A stretch of DNA of 58,545 nt, taken from Betaproteobacteria bacterium. Lineage in GTDB: Bacteria; Pseudomonadota; Gammaproteobacteria; Burkholderiales; Rhodocyclaceae. The stretch lies in the NCBI GenBank assembly GCA_016194935.1, contig JACQAO010000064.1, forward strand, positions 1 through 58,545, given 5' to 3'. A program made the translations under genes and the position numbers. The notes beneath the pieces are model-generated. The model worked only from the letters and a program-made list of their open reading frames with translations, was not told where the DNA came from and made no database searches. Every line of letters begins with the position of its first letter. Position 1 is the first letter of the stretch. Shown here piece by piece: positions 1 to 8,478 of this stretch.

Positions 1-711
1 CAGGCGATCTCCGCCAATGTCACCACCACCAATCTGACGGAACTGGCCAACGCCATCAATTCCAAGACCGGCGCCACCGGCATCGTCGCTACCCTGGACA
101 TCACCAAGACCGAGATCAGCTTGCTGCACGCCACGGGTGAGAATATCTCGATTCTTGACTTCGCCAGCAGTACGGCAACCAGCAGCGTACCCGTCACTCT
201 CGCCGTCGCCGGTGGCACCGGCGCCACCACCCGCCTTTCTTCAGATACCACCGCCACGGCTACCGATTCCACTGTCATCGGCGGCAACGTCGAGTTCAAG
301 TCTACCGGCGGTTACTTCAGCGTCAAGAGCTCGATCACCGCCGCCGCAGGTGGCCTTTTCACCGGCGCCGCCAACCAGCTTCAGGCCAGCGTGAAGCAAT
401 CCATTAGCTCCGCAGATGTCAGCAATGCGTCCGGAGCCAACCGCACTGTCGACATCATCGACGGCGCCTTGGCGATGGTGAATGGTATTCGTGCCGATCT
501 GGGGGCGGTGCAAAACCGCTTCGGCTCGACCATCGCGAATCTGCAAACGACCACGGAGAACATCACAGCCGCCCGTTCGCGGATTCAGGACACGGATTTT
601 GCTGCGGAAACGGCCAGCCTGACCCGCTCCCAGGTCTTGCAACAAGCCGGTGTCGCCATGCTCGCCCAGGCCAACGCCCTGCCCAACCTGGTGCTGCAAT
701 TGCTGAAATAA
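1..711 (+). CDS. fliC: Flagellin, 3' part only (FliC)
   Basis: The reading frame is open from the first base of the window, so the gene starts upstream and only about 236 C-terminal residues are present. Flagellin is the filament subunit, exported by the flagellar type III system and polymerised under the FliD cap. The visible part starts with an IN-type motif ([18 protein letters not shown]), passes through a Thr/Ser/Ala-rich surface region, and ends with the conserved D1/D0 helices: [17 protein letters not shown], then [24 protein letters not shown] and a hydrophobic tail ending in LLK. The tail reads [11 protein letters not shown] where many flagellins have LPQNVLSLL. A strong terminator follows directly and fliD is next, the usual filament-cap order. 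The N-terminal half and promoter are outside the window. Confidence 0.95.
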   Translation, partial: QAISANVTTTNLTELANAINSKTGATGIVATLDITKTEISLLHATGENISILDFASSTATSSVPVTLAVAGGTGATTRLSSDTTATATDSTVIGGNVEFKSTGGYFSVKSSITAAAGGLFTGAANQLQASVKQSISSADVSNASGANRTVDIIDGALAMVNGIRADLGAVQNRFGSTIANLQTTTENITAARSRIQDTDFAAETASLTRSQVLQQAGVAMLAQANALPNLVLQLLK

Positions 712-741
712 CCGGCGGGATGGAATCTGACTAAACCCGCG

Positions 742-776
742 AACATAGCCTGCGCTGCGCGCAGGCTATGTTTTTT
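742..776 (+). terminator. Rho-independent terminator after flagellin gene
   Basis: A perfect 14-bp stem (742-755 with 759-772) closes a 3-nt loop, and a run of T continues from the right arm to 776. It begins 31 bp after the flagellin stop codon, so it should end the flagellin transcript and leave fliD to its own promoter. Confidence 0.92.
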
Positions 777-837
777 GAGCTTCATGTTCGGTTTTGTAAC
801 CAGCAATATGGAACTTATTGTACTTTTCAACTATCGT

Positions 838-864
838 TACAGTATTCGGCGTTTGAGCCGATAA
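838..864 (+). promoter_or_regulatory. Sigma-28 (FliA) promoter of fliD
   Basis: TACA at 838-841, 15 bp, then GCCGATAA at 857-864. The -10 matches the FliA consensus in all 8 positions, the -35 matches TAAA in 3 of 4, and the spacing is exact. It lies 36 bp before the fliD start. This follows the class III logic known for fliD-fliS-fliT. Confidence 0.82.
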
Positions 865-899
865 TAATGTAGTCGGTAATTGACACTGGAGTACCCATC

Positions 900-2909
900 A
901 TGGCAGGACTCTCTTCACCCGGCATTGGTTCCGGACTCGATATCAACGGCTTGGTCGCCAAGTTATTGTCGGTTGAGCAGCGACCGCTCGCCGCACTTGA
1001 CAAGAAAGAGGCTGATTACCAGGCAAAACTCAGCGCTTACGGGACGCTGAAAGGCTCGCTATCGTCTTTCCAGACCGCCGCCCACGCGCTCACATCCCCG
1101 ACCCTGTTCAACAGTCTGTCGGCCACGGCGGCTGATCCCACCATCCTCACGGCGACTACCGTCGGTTCCGCCAAAGCGGCCAGTTACAACATTGAAGTAA
1201 CCCAACTCGCCCAGGCGCATAAACTCACGGCGGCGGCGGTCACCGACCCCACGGCGAACATCGGCACAGGCACCCTGACCATAGACTTCGGCACCTACGA
1301 CAGCATCGGCAACACCTTCACCGTGAATGCGGCAAAAACCGCCCAAACCGTTACGATCGACGCCACGCACAGTTCGCTGAACGGCATCCGCGACGCCATT
1401 AACAGCGCCAATATCGGGGTCACCGCCAACATCATCAACGACGGCACCGGCTACCGCCTGACCGTCGGTTCCAACGACAGCGGCGCCAACAACTCGCTGC
1501 GCGTCATCGTGAGCAATGACAGTTCCGGCACCAATACCGACATGCTCGGCCTGTCCCAGATTGCCTACGATCCCACCGCTGTCGCCCTCTCCGGCAAGAA
1601 TCTCACCGAAACCCTGGCGGCGAAAAGCGCTACCCTGAAAATCGACGGGCTCAGCATCACCAAATCCTCCAACAGCATCAGCGACGCCATTCAGGGCGTC
1701 ACCCTTAACCTGCTAAAAACCAGCGTCCTCAACACGCCGACTACATTGACCGTCGCCAGCAGCCCTGGTAACGTAACCACTGCGGTCAATGCTTTCGTTT
1801 CAGCCTATAACGCCACCAACAAGCTAATGCAGGACCTGGGCGGCTACGATGCCGCAAAAAAACAAGCCGGGTTGTTGCTGGGCGATGCGACATTGCGCGG
1901 CATGCAGTCGCAGCTACGCGCCTTGATCGGCCAGAATCTTGACACCGCTGGCGGCGGACTAAGCTCGCTTTCCGATATTGGAGTCTCATTCCAGCGCGAT
2001 GGCAGCTTGGCGCTGAATGCGGCCAAGCTGAATGCAGTACTGGCCGACCCGACCAAAAACGTAGCTACCCTGTTTGCCAAAATCGGCGTGACCAGCGATA
2101 GCCTTATCTCTTATGCTGGCTCTACCGCCGACACGCAACCCGGCAACTACGGCATCAACCTGACTCAGGTACCCGTGCGTGGCGCGCAGACCGGTTCGGT
2201 CGCCTTGGCGCTCACTAACACCAATGTCATCGACGTGACCAATAATACGCTCACACTCAGTGTAGATGGCACCAGCGCCAACATTACCCTCAATACCGGC
2301 ACTTACACCGCTGACACGCTGACGGCGGAAATCCAGGCGCGCATCAACAGTGACTTCACTTTGTCCGGGCTGGGCAAGCAGGTCACAGTAAGCCAGACGG
2401 GAGGCTTGCTCACTGTCACTTCCAATAGCTACGGCGCCAACTCCAGCGTCAGCATCACCGGCGGCACCGGACTGACCCCGCTCTTTGGTACTATTACCAC
2501 CACAGCAGGAGCAGACGTGGCTGGTCAGATCGGCGGGGTCGCCGGCACCGGCGCTGGCCAGTTGCTCACCGGCGGAGCCAACGCCAGCGGCTTGCAGTTG
2601 CTGGTATCCGGCGGAGTCGTCGGCGCACGCGGCACGGTGGGCTACGATATTGGAATCGGCTACCAACTGGATCAGGCTCTGAGCAGCATGCTGGCAAGTA
2701 CAGGGTCGATTTCCGGTCGTACTACTGGCATTGGAAATTCGATCAAGGACATTGGCTCACAGCGCCAAGCATTGAACCTGCGCCTCGCCGCCACCGAAAA
2801 ACGTCTGCGCGCCCAGTTCAACGCACTCGACAGCACCATCGCTTCGATGCAAAGCACCGCCAACTATCTGACGCAGCAACTGGCGTCTTTCACTTCATCG
2901 ACCAGGTAA
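900..2909 (+). CDS. fliD: Flagellar filament cap protein FliD (HAP2)
   Basis: FliD forms the cap at the filament tip that folds incoming flagellin. The N-terminal signature is clear (SSPGIGSGLDINGLVAKLL, residues 4-23), followed by the FliD_N region, an IN motif near residues 95-220, and the C-terminal coiled region ending RLRAQFNALDSTIASMQS near 640-655. At 669 aa it is longer than typical FliD (about 450-480). The extra length includes a beta-rich segment at about 440-535 (LTLSVDGTSA, then EIQARIN, then GGLLTVTSNSYGANSSVSI) that resembles the modules in FlgE, FlgK and FlgL. The ATG at 900 has a GGAG about 8 nt upstream and follows the sigma-28 promoter. fliS begins 16 bp downstream. Confidence 0.96.
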   Translation: MAGLSSPGIGSGLDINGLVAKLLSVEQRPLAALDKKEADYQAKLSAYGTLKGSLSSFQTAAHALTSPTLFNSLSATAADPTILTATTVGSAKAASYNIEVTQLAQAHKLTAAAVTDPTANIGTGTLTIDFGTYDSIGNTFTVNAAKTAQTVTIDATHSSLNGIRDAINSANIGVTANIINDGTGYRLTVGSNDSGANNSLRVIVSNDSSGTNTDMLGLSQIAYDPTAVALSGKNLTETLAAKSATLKIDGLSITKSSNSISDAIQGVTLNLLKTSVLNTPTTLTVASSPGNVTTAVNAFVSAYNATNKLMQDLGGYDAAKKQAGLLLGDATLRGMQSQLRALIGQNLDTAGGGLSSLSDIGVSFQRDGSLALNAAKLNAVLADPTKNVATLFAKIGVTSDSLISYAGSTADTQPGNYGINLTQVPVRGAQTGSVALALTNTNVIDVTNNTLTLSVDGTSANITLNTGTYTADTLTAEIQARINSDFTLSGLGKQVTVSQTGGLLTVTSNSYGANSSVSITGGTGLTPLFGTITTTAGADVAGQIGGVAGTGAGQLLTGGANASGLQLLVSGGVVGARGTVGYDIGIGYQLDQALSSMLASTGSISGRTTGIGNSIKDIGSQRQALNLRLAATEKRLRAQFNALDSTIASMQSTANYLTQQLASFTSSTR

Positions 2910-2925
2910 CCGGGGAAACTCCAGC

Positions 2926-3351
2926 ATGTTCCAGACTCTCAGCAACGCTTCGGCTGCCTACGCCAAAGCCGGCATCGACATGAGCGTGGAATCCGCCAAC
3001 CCGCACAAGCTGGTACTGATGCTCTATGACGGCGCCCTGATGTCAGTTGCATCGGCAGCGGCGCTGGCTAAAGGCGGCGACATGCAGGGAATGAGCAACT
3101 CAATCCTGAAAGCCAGCGCCATCATTTCCCAGGGACTGCGGGACAGCCTGGACTTGAGCGTGGGCGGAGAACTTGCAGTACGCCTCTCTGCGCTCTACGA
3201 CTACATGTGCGTGCGGCTCCAGATCGCCAACCTGAAAGGCGATCAGGCAATCTTTGCCGAAGTCAGCCGCCTGCTCACCGAATTGCGCAGCGCATGGCAG
3301 GAAATAGAACCCGATCCCGCTGCTCCTTCCATGAACAAATCCGCCGCATAG
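2926..3351 (+). CDS. fliS: Flagellin export chaperone FliS
   Basis: FliS is a small helical chaperone that binds the C-terminus of flagellin in the cytoplasm, stops premature polymerisation and helps deliver it to the FlhA export gate. The product is 141 aa, normal for the family. Conserved features are the start (Ala/Tyr-rich, SAAYAKAGIDMSVESANPHK), the LVLMLYDGAL segment at about residues 29-38, and a C-terminal helical bundle with YDYMCVRLQIANL. It lies between fliD and fliT in one transcription unit, with 16 bp before it and 8 bp after it, so it should be co-expressed from the fliD promoter. Confidence 0.95.
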   Translation: MFQTLSNASAAYAKAGIDMSVESANPHKLVLMLYDGALMSVASAAALAKGGDMQGMSNSILKASAIISQGLRDSLDLSVGGELAVRLSALYDYMCVRLQIANLKGDQAIFAEVSRLLTELRSAWQEIEPDPAAPSMNKSAA

Positions 3352-3359
3352 GATTTACC

Positions 3360-3689
3360 ATGCTGCTCATGCCTACCCAACTCTCGCTTTACCAGGAAAT
3401 GAGTGCGCTCTCGGCCCGCATGGTCGAAGCTGCGCGTGTTAAAGATTGGGAAACCCTGATTGCGCTGGAACACTCGGTCGCCGAGCTGCGCAATACGCTG
3501 TCGAAAAACGCCGACGACGATTTGTCGGTCGACGATCTGGAAATGAAGTCCCGCCTGATCCAGAAAATTCTCGAAGACGACGCTGAAGTGCGCCGCCACA
3601 CCGAGCCCTGGATGGAGCGGGTGCGCCAGTTTCTGGGCAGCGGCGCCAAACAGCGGCAGGTCGAGCGCGCCTACGGCGTCAGCTTCTAA
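3360..3689 (+). CDS. fliT: FliT-like flagellar chaperone
   Basis: A 109-residue, highly charged, all-helical protein beginning MLLMPTQLSLYQEMSALSAR, which matches the size and style of FliT, the FliD-specific export chaperone. Identification rests mainly on position directly after fliS and on the helical pattern (ARVKDWETLIALEHSV and EDDAEVRRHTEPWMERV are FliT-like). The frame is also open upstream through the end of fliS, but the ATG at 3360, 8 bp after the fliS stop, gives the expected length. FliT sequences diverge strongly, so the call is good but not certain. Confidence 0.8.
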   Translation: MLLMPTQLSLYQEMSALSARMVEAARVKDWETLIALEHSVAELRNTLSKNADDDLSVDDLEMKSRLIQKILEDDAEVRRHTEPWMERVRQFLGSGAKQRQVERAYGVSF

Positions 3690-3746
3690 GGCGTGGCGGC
3701 GGCGCAGCCGCCATGACAGCGTACTTTTTCTAGCCCGGACGCAATC

Positions 3747-5018
3747 ATGGTTCTGATTCCTGCCGACATCGGTTTGCGGATGCGTTTGCAGAACGAGCTT
3801 CTGCCGCAACCGATCACGCCGCTGCAGGAAATCCCCGCTGATCTGCCCGGCCTCAAAGCAGGCCAGGTGTTCAGCGCGCGCATCCAGGAAGTTCTGCCGG
3901 AAAATACTTACCGCGCGCTGGTGGCTGGTAAAACCATCACGCTTTCGCTGCCCGAGTCGGCCAAGAGCGGCGACACGCTGGAACTGGTCGTCGTCGACCG
4001 CAGCCCCCAGACCATCATTGCCCGGCTCGCCAGCCCAAGCGGCGGCGCGGCCCAGGCGGGATCGGCGGCAACCCCTCAAACCACTTTCAGTCCGGCGGCG
4101 CAACTGCTCAGCACCTTGCTGGTCGCCGAAGGTGATACGCCGCAAGCTGCACCCCTGAATCGCGGACAACCCCTGCTGGCCCGGGCGCCGCAGAGCGGCG
4201 CAGATTTGGTGCCGGTGCTGAGCAAGGCGGTAGCCGAAAGCGGCTTGTTTTACGAAGCGCACCAGGCCCAGTGGGTTGCCGGAAAACTGCCGCTGGCGAG
4301 TCTGCTGCAAGAGCCGCAAGGACAACTTTCTTCGCCCCAGGCGCAGCTTGTCGCCCAGGCACAGCTTGCCATGCAGGCCAACAAACTGCCGCCGGCCAGC
4401 TTGGGTCGTGATCCCCTGGCACAGCCGTCGACAAATGCCCAAGGCGCCGCTGGCGGCGGGACGGAAGCTGCGGCGCGTCCAAACTCTCTCATCAAGGAAG
4501 CCGCCACTCAACTGCAAGCCGGCGTGAACCAAAACCTCTCCCTCACGACCAGTCAGGAGTCCGCTGATTCGCAACGCATGCAGGCTAATTCGCAAACACA
4601 CCCATCTCCGGTAACCCAGTCTGTGCCGGATGAATTGCGCCCCCTGGTGCAACAGCAACTGGATGCTGCGGGTACCCAGCGCCTGTTATGGCACGGCGAA
4701 GTGTGGCCGGGGCAAAGCATGCAATGGCGAGTCGAATGGGATGGGCAAGGCGGCGAAAATCCGGATCAAGGCGCGTTGGAACCCTGGACGACCACGTTAC
4801 GGCTATCCACGCCCCGCCTCGGTGAAGTCGCAGCGGCGCTCAGCCTGGGAACGAGTGGGGTACGCATCGCACTGGTGACGCCATACGCATCCAGCATGTC
4901 TGCGATGCGTGATGGCGCAGCCGAACTGGAGCAAGCCCTGGCGGGCGCAGGCGTGCCTTTGCTGGGGCTGACGGTCAGGCATGACCGGGGAGCGGACGAT
5001 GGCAATGCCAATCAATAA
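3747..5018 (+). CDS. Second FliK-like protein (Flg_hook C-terminal domain)
   Basis: A 423-residue protein in the style of hook-length control proteins: an N-terminal region with a short beta-rich part (AGQVFSARIQEVLPENTYRA, about 43-62), a long Gln/Ala/Pro-rich middle of low complexity, and a globular C-terminal domain (about 310-415) with LWHGEVWPGQSMQWRVEW and GVRIALVTPYASSMSAMRDG, resembling the FliK C-terminal substrate-switch domain. A conventional fliK sits in the fliF operon at 17099, so this is a second member. It overlaps the next gene by one base (TAATG); that gene encodes an FlhB C-terminal paralogue. FliK's known partner is the FlhB C-terminal domain, so the pair probably works together. 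Actual function is not known from sequence. Confidence 0.75.
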   Translation: MVLIPADIGLRMRLQNELLPQPITPLQEIPADLPGLKAGQVFSARIQEVLPENTYRALVAGKTITLSLPESAKSGDTLELVVVDRSPQTIIARLASPSGGAAQAGSAATPQTTFSPAAQLLSTLLVAEGDTPQAAPLNRGQPLLARAPQSGADLVPVLSKAVAESGLFYEAHQAQWVAGKLPLASLLQEPQGQLSSPQAQLVAQAQLAMQANKLPPASLGRDPLAQPSTNAQGAAGGGTEAAARPNSLIKEAATQLQAGVNQNLSLTTSQESADSQRMQANSQTHPSPVTQSVPDELRPLVQQQLDAAGTQRLLWHGEVWPGQSMQWRVEWDGQGGENPDQGALEPWTTTLRLSTPRLGEVAAALSLGTSGVRIALVTPYASSMSAMRDGAAELEQALAGAGVPLLGLTVRHDRGADDGNANQ

Positions 5019-5329
5019 TGGACGACGCGCTTCCGCCAACTGTTAGCGATGACAACGCGCTGAGCGAAGAACGCTCGCTGGCGATTGCCCTGGCCTATGC
5101 GCCGGGTGACGCCGCGCCGCGCATCGTCGCCAAGGGACGCGGCCTGGTCGCCGATGAAATCATCCGCCGCGCCCGCGAGCATGGCGTGTTTGTCCATGAG
5201 TCGCCGGAACTGGTAACGCTGCTGATGCAGTCCAACCTGGATGACCGCATTCCGCCGCAGCTCTACATCGCCATCGCCGAGCTGCTGGCGTGGATCTATC
5301 GTCTGGAACAAAAAGCGGCTGAATCCTGA
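5018..5329 (+). CDS. FlhB C-terminal-domain paralogue (FlhX-type), lacks NPTH
   Basis: A 103-residue cytoplasmic protein with no membrane segment that matches only the C-terminal part of FlhB: LAIALAYAPGDAAPRIVAKG aligns with the FlhB strand-helix after its cleavage site, and RIPPQLYIAIAELLAWIY aligns with the last helix. The autocleavage motif NPTH is absent; the corresponding residues read roughly EERS. In FlhB this domain selects export substrates and is remodelled by FliK. Stand-alone copies (FlhX) are known, for example in Helicobacter. Translational coupling (TAATG) to the FliK-like gene suggests joint use. It is annotated in many genomes as an export apparatus switch protein. Confidence 0.82.
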   Translation: MDDALPPTVSDDNALSEERSLAIALAYAPGDAAPRIVAKGRGLVADEIIRRAREHGVFVHESPELVTLLMQSNLDDRIPPQLYIAIAELLAWIYRLEQKAAES

Positions 5330-5461
5330 ACTGCCGGCAGCTCCTTGCCTGCCTGGATATGGACAACGTGAAGCAGGTCACAGACGCTGCGAGGAATATT
5401 TATAAGCACGGCAACATGGATTAAACTATGCCCATAGACTAGACAGGTTCAGGGTTCAGGT

Positions 5462-6469
5462 ATGGGCGACCACATTTTTGAAGATGACGCGCGAACCAAG
5501 ACTTTGCGTTTGGAAGTTCAGGAGCTCAAGAAAATCCTGCAAAACGAAGTCTTGATGCAGAAGAAAGCCTTGCTTGCCAAGGCTATCGAGCAGAGGGAAG
5601 CGCAACTCAGGATCATCGATGCGCCGCGTGAAGCGTTGCGCAGGGAAGAGGAAGAAAAGCGGCAGGCGCAGCTCAAGGAAGCGGCGGAGCAGCGCAAAGC
5701 CATGCTCAGGATCGAGTTGGCGCAGACTGAAGAAGACAGCAAGTATCACCTGCATGCACAGGCCGAGATCGTTGCTATCCTGCGCTCCCTGAAGGACAGC
5801 AACGCCACGGTGACGCTCTACTTCAATGACGGCGACGACTTCCTGATCACCTCGGTGTTTACAGTGGAAGAAGAGGAAAACCGGATCGTCCTGCACATGG
5901 GCGCCAACGCCGCAGTCAACAAGCACGCGCTGACCACCGACAAACTCATCGGCGTATCTCATCTGGATAAAATCAGGGTTCAATTCGTCCTGCACGGCCT
6001 TAAATCGGCGCTCTACAGAGGGCGCCAGTGTTTTCTGGCCGATCTTCCCGACAGCGTCTTGCGTTTGCAGCGGCGCGAGTATTTCCGGCTGACGATACCG
6101 GCCCGCAGCCCGGTCAAGTGCCGGATTCCCCTGCCGGTTCCCGAAGGCGGCAACGCCGCCAGGACGGTCGAAGTGGATGTCATCGACATCAGCGGCGGCG
6201 GCTTGGGAATGGTGGTGCCGCCGGAAGATGTCGAATTCAATGTCGATATGGTATTTCAAAAATGCGAAATTGAATTGCCCAGCGGCGGCACCATCGTCAC
6301 CGCGCTGCGGGTTCGCAGTATTTTCGATGTCACCAGAAATGACGGTACCACCAGTCGGCGCGCAGGCTGCGATTTCATCAATTTCGGCGGGCCGATGCTA
6401 TCCATGCTGCAACGCTACATCATCGTCGAGGAACGCGAACGCAAAGCGCGCGAAGCTGGATTGGCTTAG
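5462..6469 (+). CDS. PilZ-domain c-di-GMP-binding flagellar brake protein with coiled coil
   Basis: A 335-residue soluble protein. Residues 10-100 are very rich in Glu, Lys, Arg and Gln and should form a long coiled coil. Residues about 103-200 look like a YcgR-N (PilZN) beta domain. A PilZ domain follows with both binding motifs: RREYFR at 204-209 (RxxxR) and DISGGG at 242-247 ([D/N]xSxxG). YcgR-like proteins bind c-di-GMP and slow the motor by contacting MotA or FliG; the flagellar location supports that role. The coiled-coil extension is not part of ordinary YcgR, which is about 240 aa. Start ATG 5462 follows a small direct repeat of GTTCAGG. No clear promoter was seen in the 132 bp upstream. 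Confidence 0.85.
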   Translation: MGDHIFEDDARTKTLRLEVQELKKILQNEVLMQKKALLAKAIEQREAQLRIIDAPREALRREEEEKRQAQLKEAAEQRKAMLRIELAQTEEDSKYHLHAQAEIVAILRSLKDSNATVTLYFNDGDDFLITSVFTVEEEENRIVLHMGANAAVNKHALTTDKLIGVSHLDKIRVQFVLHGLKSALYRGRQCFLADLPDSVLRLQRREYFRLTIPARSPVKCRIPLPVPEGGNAARTVEVDVIDISGGGLGMVVPPEDVEFNVDMVFQKCEIELPSGGTIVTALRVRSIFDVTRNDGTTSRRAGCDFINFGGPMLSMLQRYIIVEERERKAREAGLA

Positions 6470-6490
6470 CCACTCAACGTCAACGCCCTG

Positions 6491-7471
6491 TCAACGCACT
6501 TGCAGTACGATCTTGCCGATATGCCGGCTGCTTTCCATCAGGCGGTGCGCCTCCGCCGCCTGCGCCAGCGGGAACGTGGCGAACAGATGCTGCTTCAGCC
6601 GCCCATCCGCCAGTGACGGCCAGATGTGCTCCCGCAAGGCATCGCGTATTGCCGCCTTCTCGGCGGCGCTGCGCGGTCGCATGGTCGAACCGCTCAAGGT
6701 GAGGCGTTTTACCATCACCGGCAAAAAATCGAAACTGGTCTTGCTGCCTTCGAGAAAGGCGATCATCACCAGCCGTCCATCGCGGCGCAGCAGGCTCACA
6801 TCCTTCTGCAAATAGCCGCCGCCGACCATATCCAGAATCGCATCGACCCCTTCGCCGGCGGTGATTTCCTTGACGCGCTCGACGAAGTCTTCCTGCCGGT
6901 AGTCGATTACGAAATCTGCGCCGTAAGCCTTGCAGAACGCCGCCTTCTCCGTACTCCCCACGGTGACGATGACCTGTGCGCCGACATGCCGCGCCAACTG
7001 AATGGCGGCCAGGCCAATGCCGCTGGAACCGCCATGCACCAGCAAACGCTCACCCGGCTTGAGCCGGCCAATTTCCATCAGGTTGGCCCAGACGGTGAAC
7101 CAGGTTTCCGGCAGTCCTGCCGCTTCCGCCAGGCCCATGCCCTGGGGAACCGGCAATGCCTGCGCGGCGGGGGTCACGCAGTATTCGGCGTAACCGCCGC
7201 CCGGCGTCAGCGCGGTGACGCTGTCTCCCGCTTGCCATTCGCTTACTCCGGCCCCAAGTGCGACAACCCGCCCCGACACCTCCAGGCCGAGGATAGGCGA
7301 GGCGTCCGGCGGCGGCGGATAGCTGCCAGAGCGTTGCAACACGTCGGGACGATTGACACCAGCATAATCAACCTCGATCAATATTTCTCCCGCAGCGGGG
7401 CTGGGCATGGCGCCCTCCACGAGGCGCATCGACTCGGGCGTGCCTGGCGGGCCGTAAGAAATGTGCCGCAT
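6491..7471 (-). CDS. NAD(P)H:quinone oxidoreductase, PIG3-like MDR family
   Basis: A 326-residue medium-chain reductase of the zinc-independent quinone oxidoreductase group. Visible features: N-terminal GroES-like fold with GVNRPDVLQRSGSYPPPP (about 35-52), the LGLEVSGRV segment, and a Rossmann nucleotide-binding motif HGGSSGIGLAAIQLA (about 145-159). No zinc ligands are evident. It reduces quinones with NADPH in this family; the physiological substrate is unknown. It is read with rdgC, 11 bp upstream, and converges with the PilZ gene. Neither gene of this pair is flagellar, so the location looks incidental. Confidence 0.88.
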   Translation of the reverse strand: MRHISYGPPGTPESMRLVEGAMPSPAAGEILIEVDYAGVNRPDVLQRSGSYPPPPDASPILGLEVSGRVVALGAGVSEWQAGDSVTALTPGGGYAEYCVTPAAQALPVPQGMGLAEAAGLPETWFTVWANLMEIGRLKPGERLLVHGGSSGIGLAAIQLARHVGAQVIVTVGSTEKAAFCKAYGADFVIDYRQEDFVERVKEITAGEGVDAILDMVGGGYLQKDVSLLRRDGRLVMIAFLEGSKTSFDFLPVMVKRLTLSGSTMRPRSAAEKAAIRDALREHIWPSLADGRLKQHLFATFPLAQAAEAHRLMESSRHIGKIVLQVR

Positions 7472-7482
7472 ATCGTTTCTCC

Positions 7483-8382
7483 TTATTCCGCTTCGCCGCC
7501 CAGCGCCGCCGTCAACTGCCCCAACAGGCGTGCAAGTTCGCCGCTCATCAGGACGAAATCGGCTTCGAATAATTCTTCGGGATTGTCTGTCTGGCGTCCA
7601 ACCTCCTCCTTGAGGATATCCAGAAAGGCCAGGCGCTTGACCTGCAACTCTTCGGTGAGCACCAGGGAAACACGCTCCTGCCAGGTCAACGCGAGGCGCG
7701 TGGCTGCCTTGCCGCCGGCGATATGCTGGCCGATCTCGGCGGCTTCCAGCGTGTGCCGCGCATAGCGCACGGTGGCGCGCTCTCCGCCCGAGGCGCGCAG
7801 CTCGCAGTCACGATCAATGGTGAATCCTGCGGGCGCCTCGCCGGCGGCCAGCCAGTCAGTCATTGCCGTGGCCGGCGCCAGCCGGGTACGCAATAGTTTA
7901 AGCGGCAACTCGCCCAGGGAGAGCTTGATCTGTTCGATAAACTCGTCGGCCTTGGCCTGGCTCGCTGCATCGACCACCAGCCAGCCGCTGAGCGGATCAA
8001 TCCAGGCGTAGCTCAGGCGGCGTTTGACGAAAGCGCGCGGCAGCAACTCGGCGGTAACGGATTCGCGCACTTCCTGCACCTGTTTGCGGCCCGGCTTGAA
8101 ACCCTGATTTGCCTCCAGGGCAAGCAAGCGATCCTGCGCATATTGGCGAATGACGGAGGCTGGTAACAGTTTCTGTTCGACGCCAAGACAGATCAGCAGT
8201 TGTTTCTGCGATGCCAGCACCAGTTCGTCAGCCTGGCCCCTGGGCGGAACCCAGCCGCGCGCCTGCATGTCGCCGGGACTGCAACTGCGAAACACATGTC
8301 TGACAAGTTTTTCCTGGAGCTGTGCGGCATCGAGACGCCATGCATCGGTCAGGCGGTAGATCTGGAGATTGCGGAACCACAT
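7483..8382 (-). CDS. rdgC: Recombination-associated protein RdgC
   Basis: The 299-residue product begins MWFRNLQIYRL, the characteristic RdgC start, and has the family length (about 300). RdgC is a toroidal dimer that binds DNA non-specifically along the nucleoid and limits RecA access. Further family segments include GWVPPRGQ near residue 43, LLICLGVEQKLLPASVIRQ and the LPLKLLRTRLAPATAMTDWL stretch. It leads a two-gene unit with the quinone reductase and sits inside the flagellar island without obvious functional link. The fliE terminator lies just upstream. Confidence 0.95.
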   Translation of the reverse strand: MWFRNLQIYRLTDAWRLDAAQLQEKLVRHVFRSCSPGDMQARGWVPPRGQADELVLASQKQLLICLGVEQKLLPASVIRQYAQDRLLALEANQGFKPGRKQVQEVRESVTAELLPRAFVKRRLSYAWIDPLSGWLVVDAASQAKADEFIEQIKLSLGELPLKLLRTRLAPATAMTDWLAAGEAPAGFTIDRDCELRASGGERATVRYARHTLEAAEIGQHIAGGKAATRLALTWQERVSLVLTEELQVKRLAFLDILKEEVGRQTDNPEELFEADFVLMSGELARLLGQLTAALGGEAE

Positions 8383-8410
8383 AAGGATCGTTTCAGTAAT
8401 TTCAGGAAGC

Positions 8411-8449
8411 AGTAAAAGTGAAACAGCCCGGTCACGCCGGGCTGTTTCA
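8411..8449 (-). terminator. Rho-independent terminator after fliE
   Basis: A perfect 12-bp stem (8420-8431 with 8437-8448, plus one outer pair) with a 5-nt loop lies between fliE and rdgC. Read on the minus strand it is followed by a short T-rich stretch. It should end the fliE transcript and separate it from rdgC. Confidence 0.85.
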
Positions 8450-8478
8450 GGTAGAAATGGCCGACTATCTCACCCGCA

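Noticed and set aside
838-864. Ordinary sigma-70 promoter for fliD
   Set aside because: The sigma-28 match is perfect in the -10 and has the right spacing; a sigma-70 reading gives only weak hexamers.
3694-3713. Hairpin after fliT that also has GG-N10-GC sigma-54 spacing
   Set aside because: The stem is short, the T-run is 11 bp away, and the -12 half does not match; too weak to call a terminator or a promoter.
3243-4658. 471-codon antisense open frame opposite fliT and the FliK-like gene
   Set aside because: GC-rich genes leave long open frames on the other strand. The predicted protein has no family features, and the plus strand genes are well supported.
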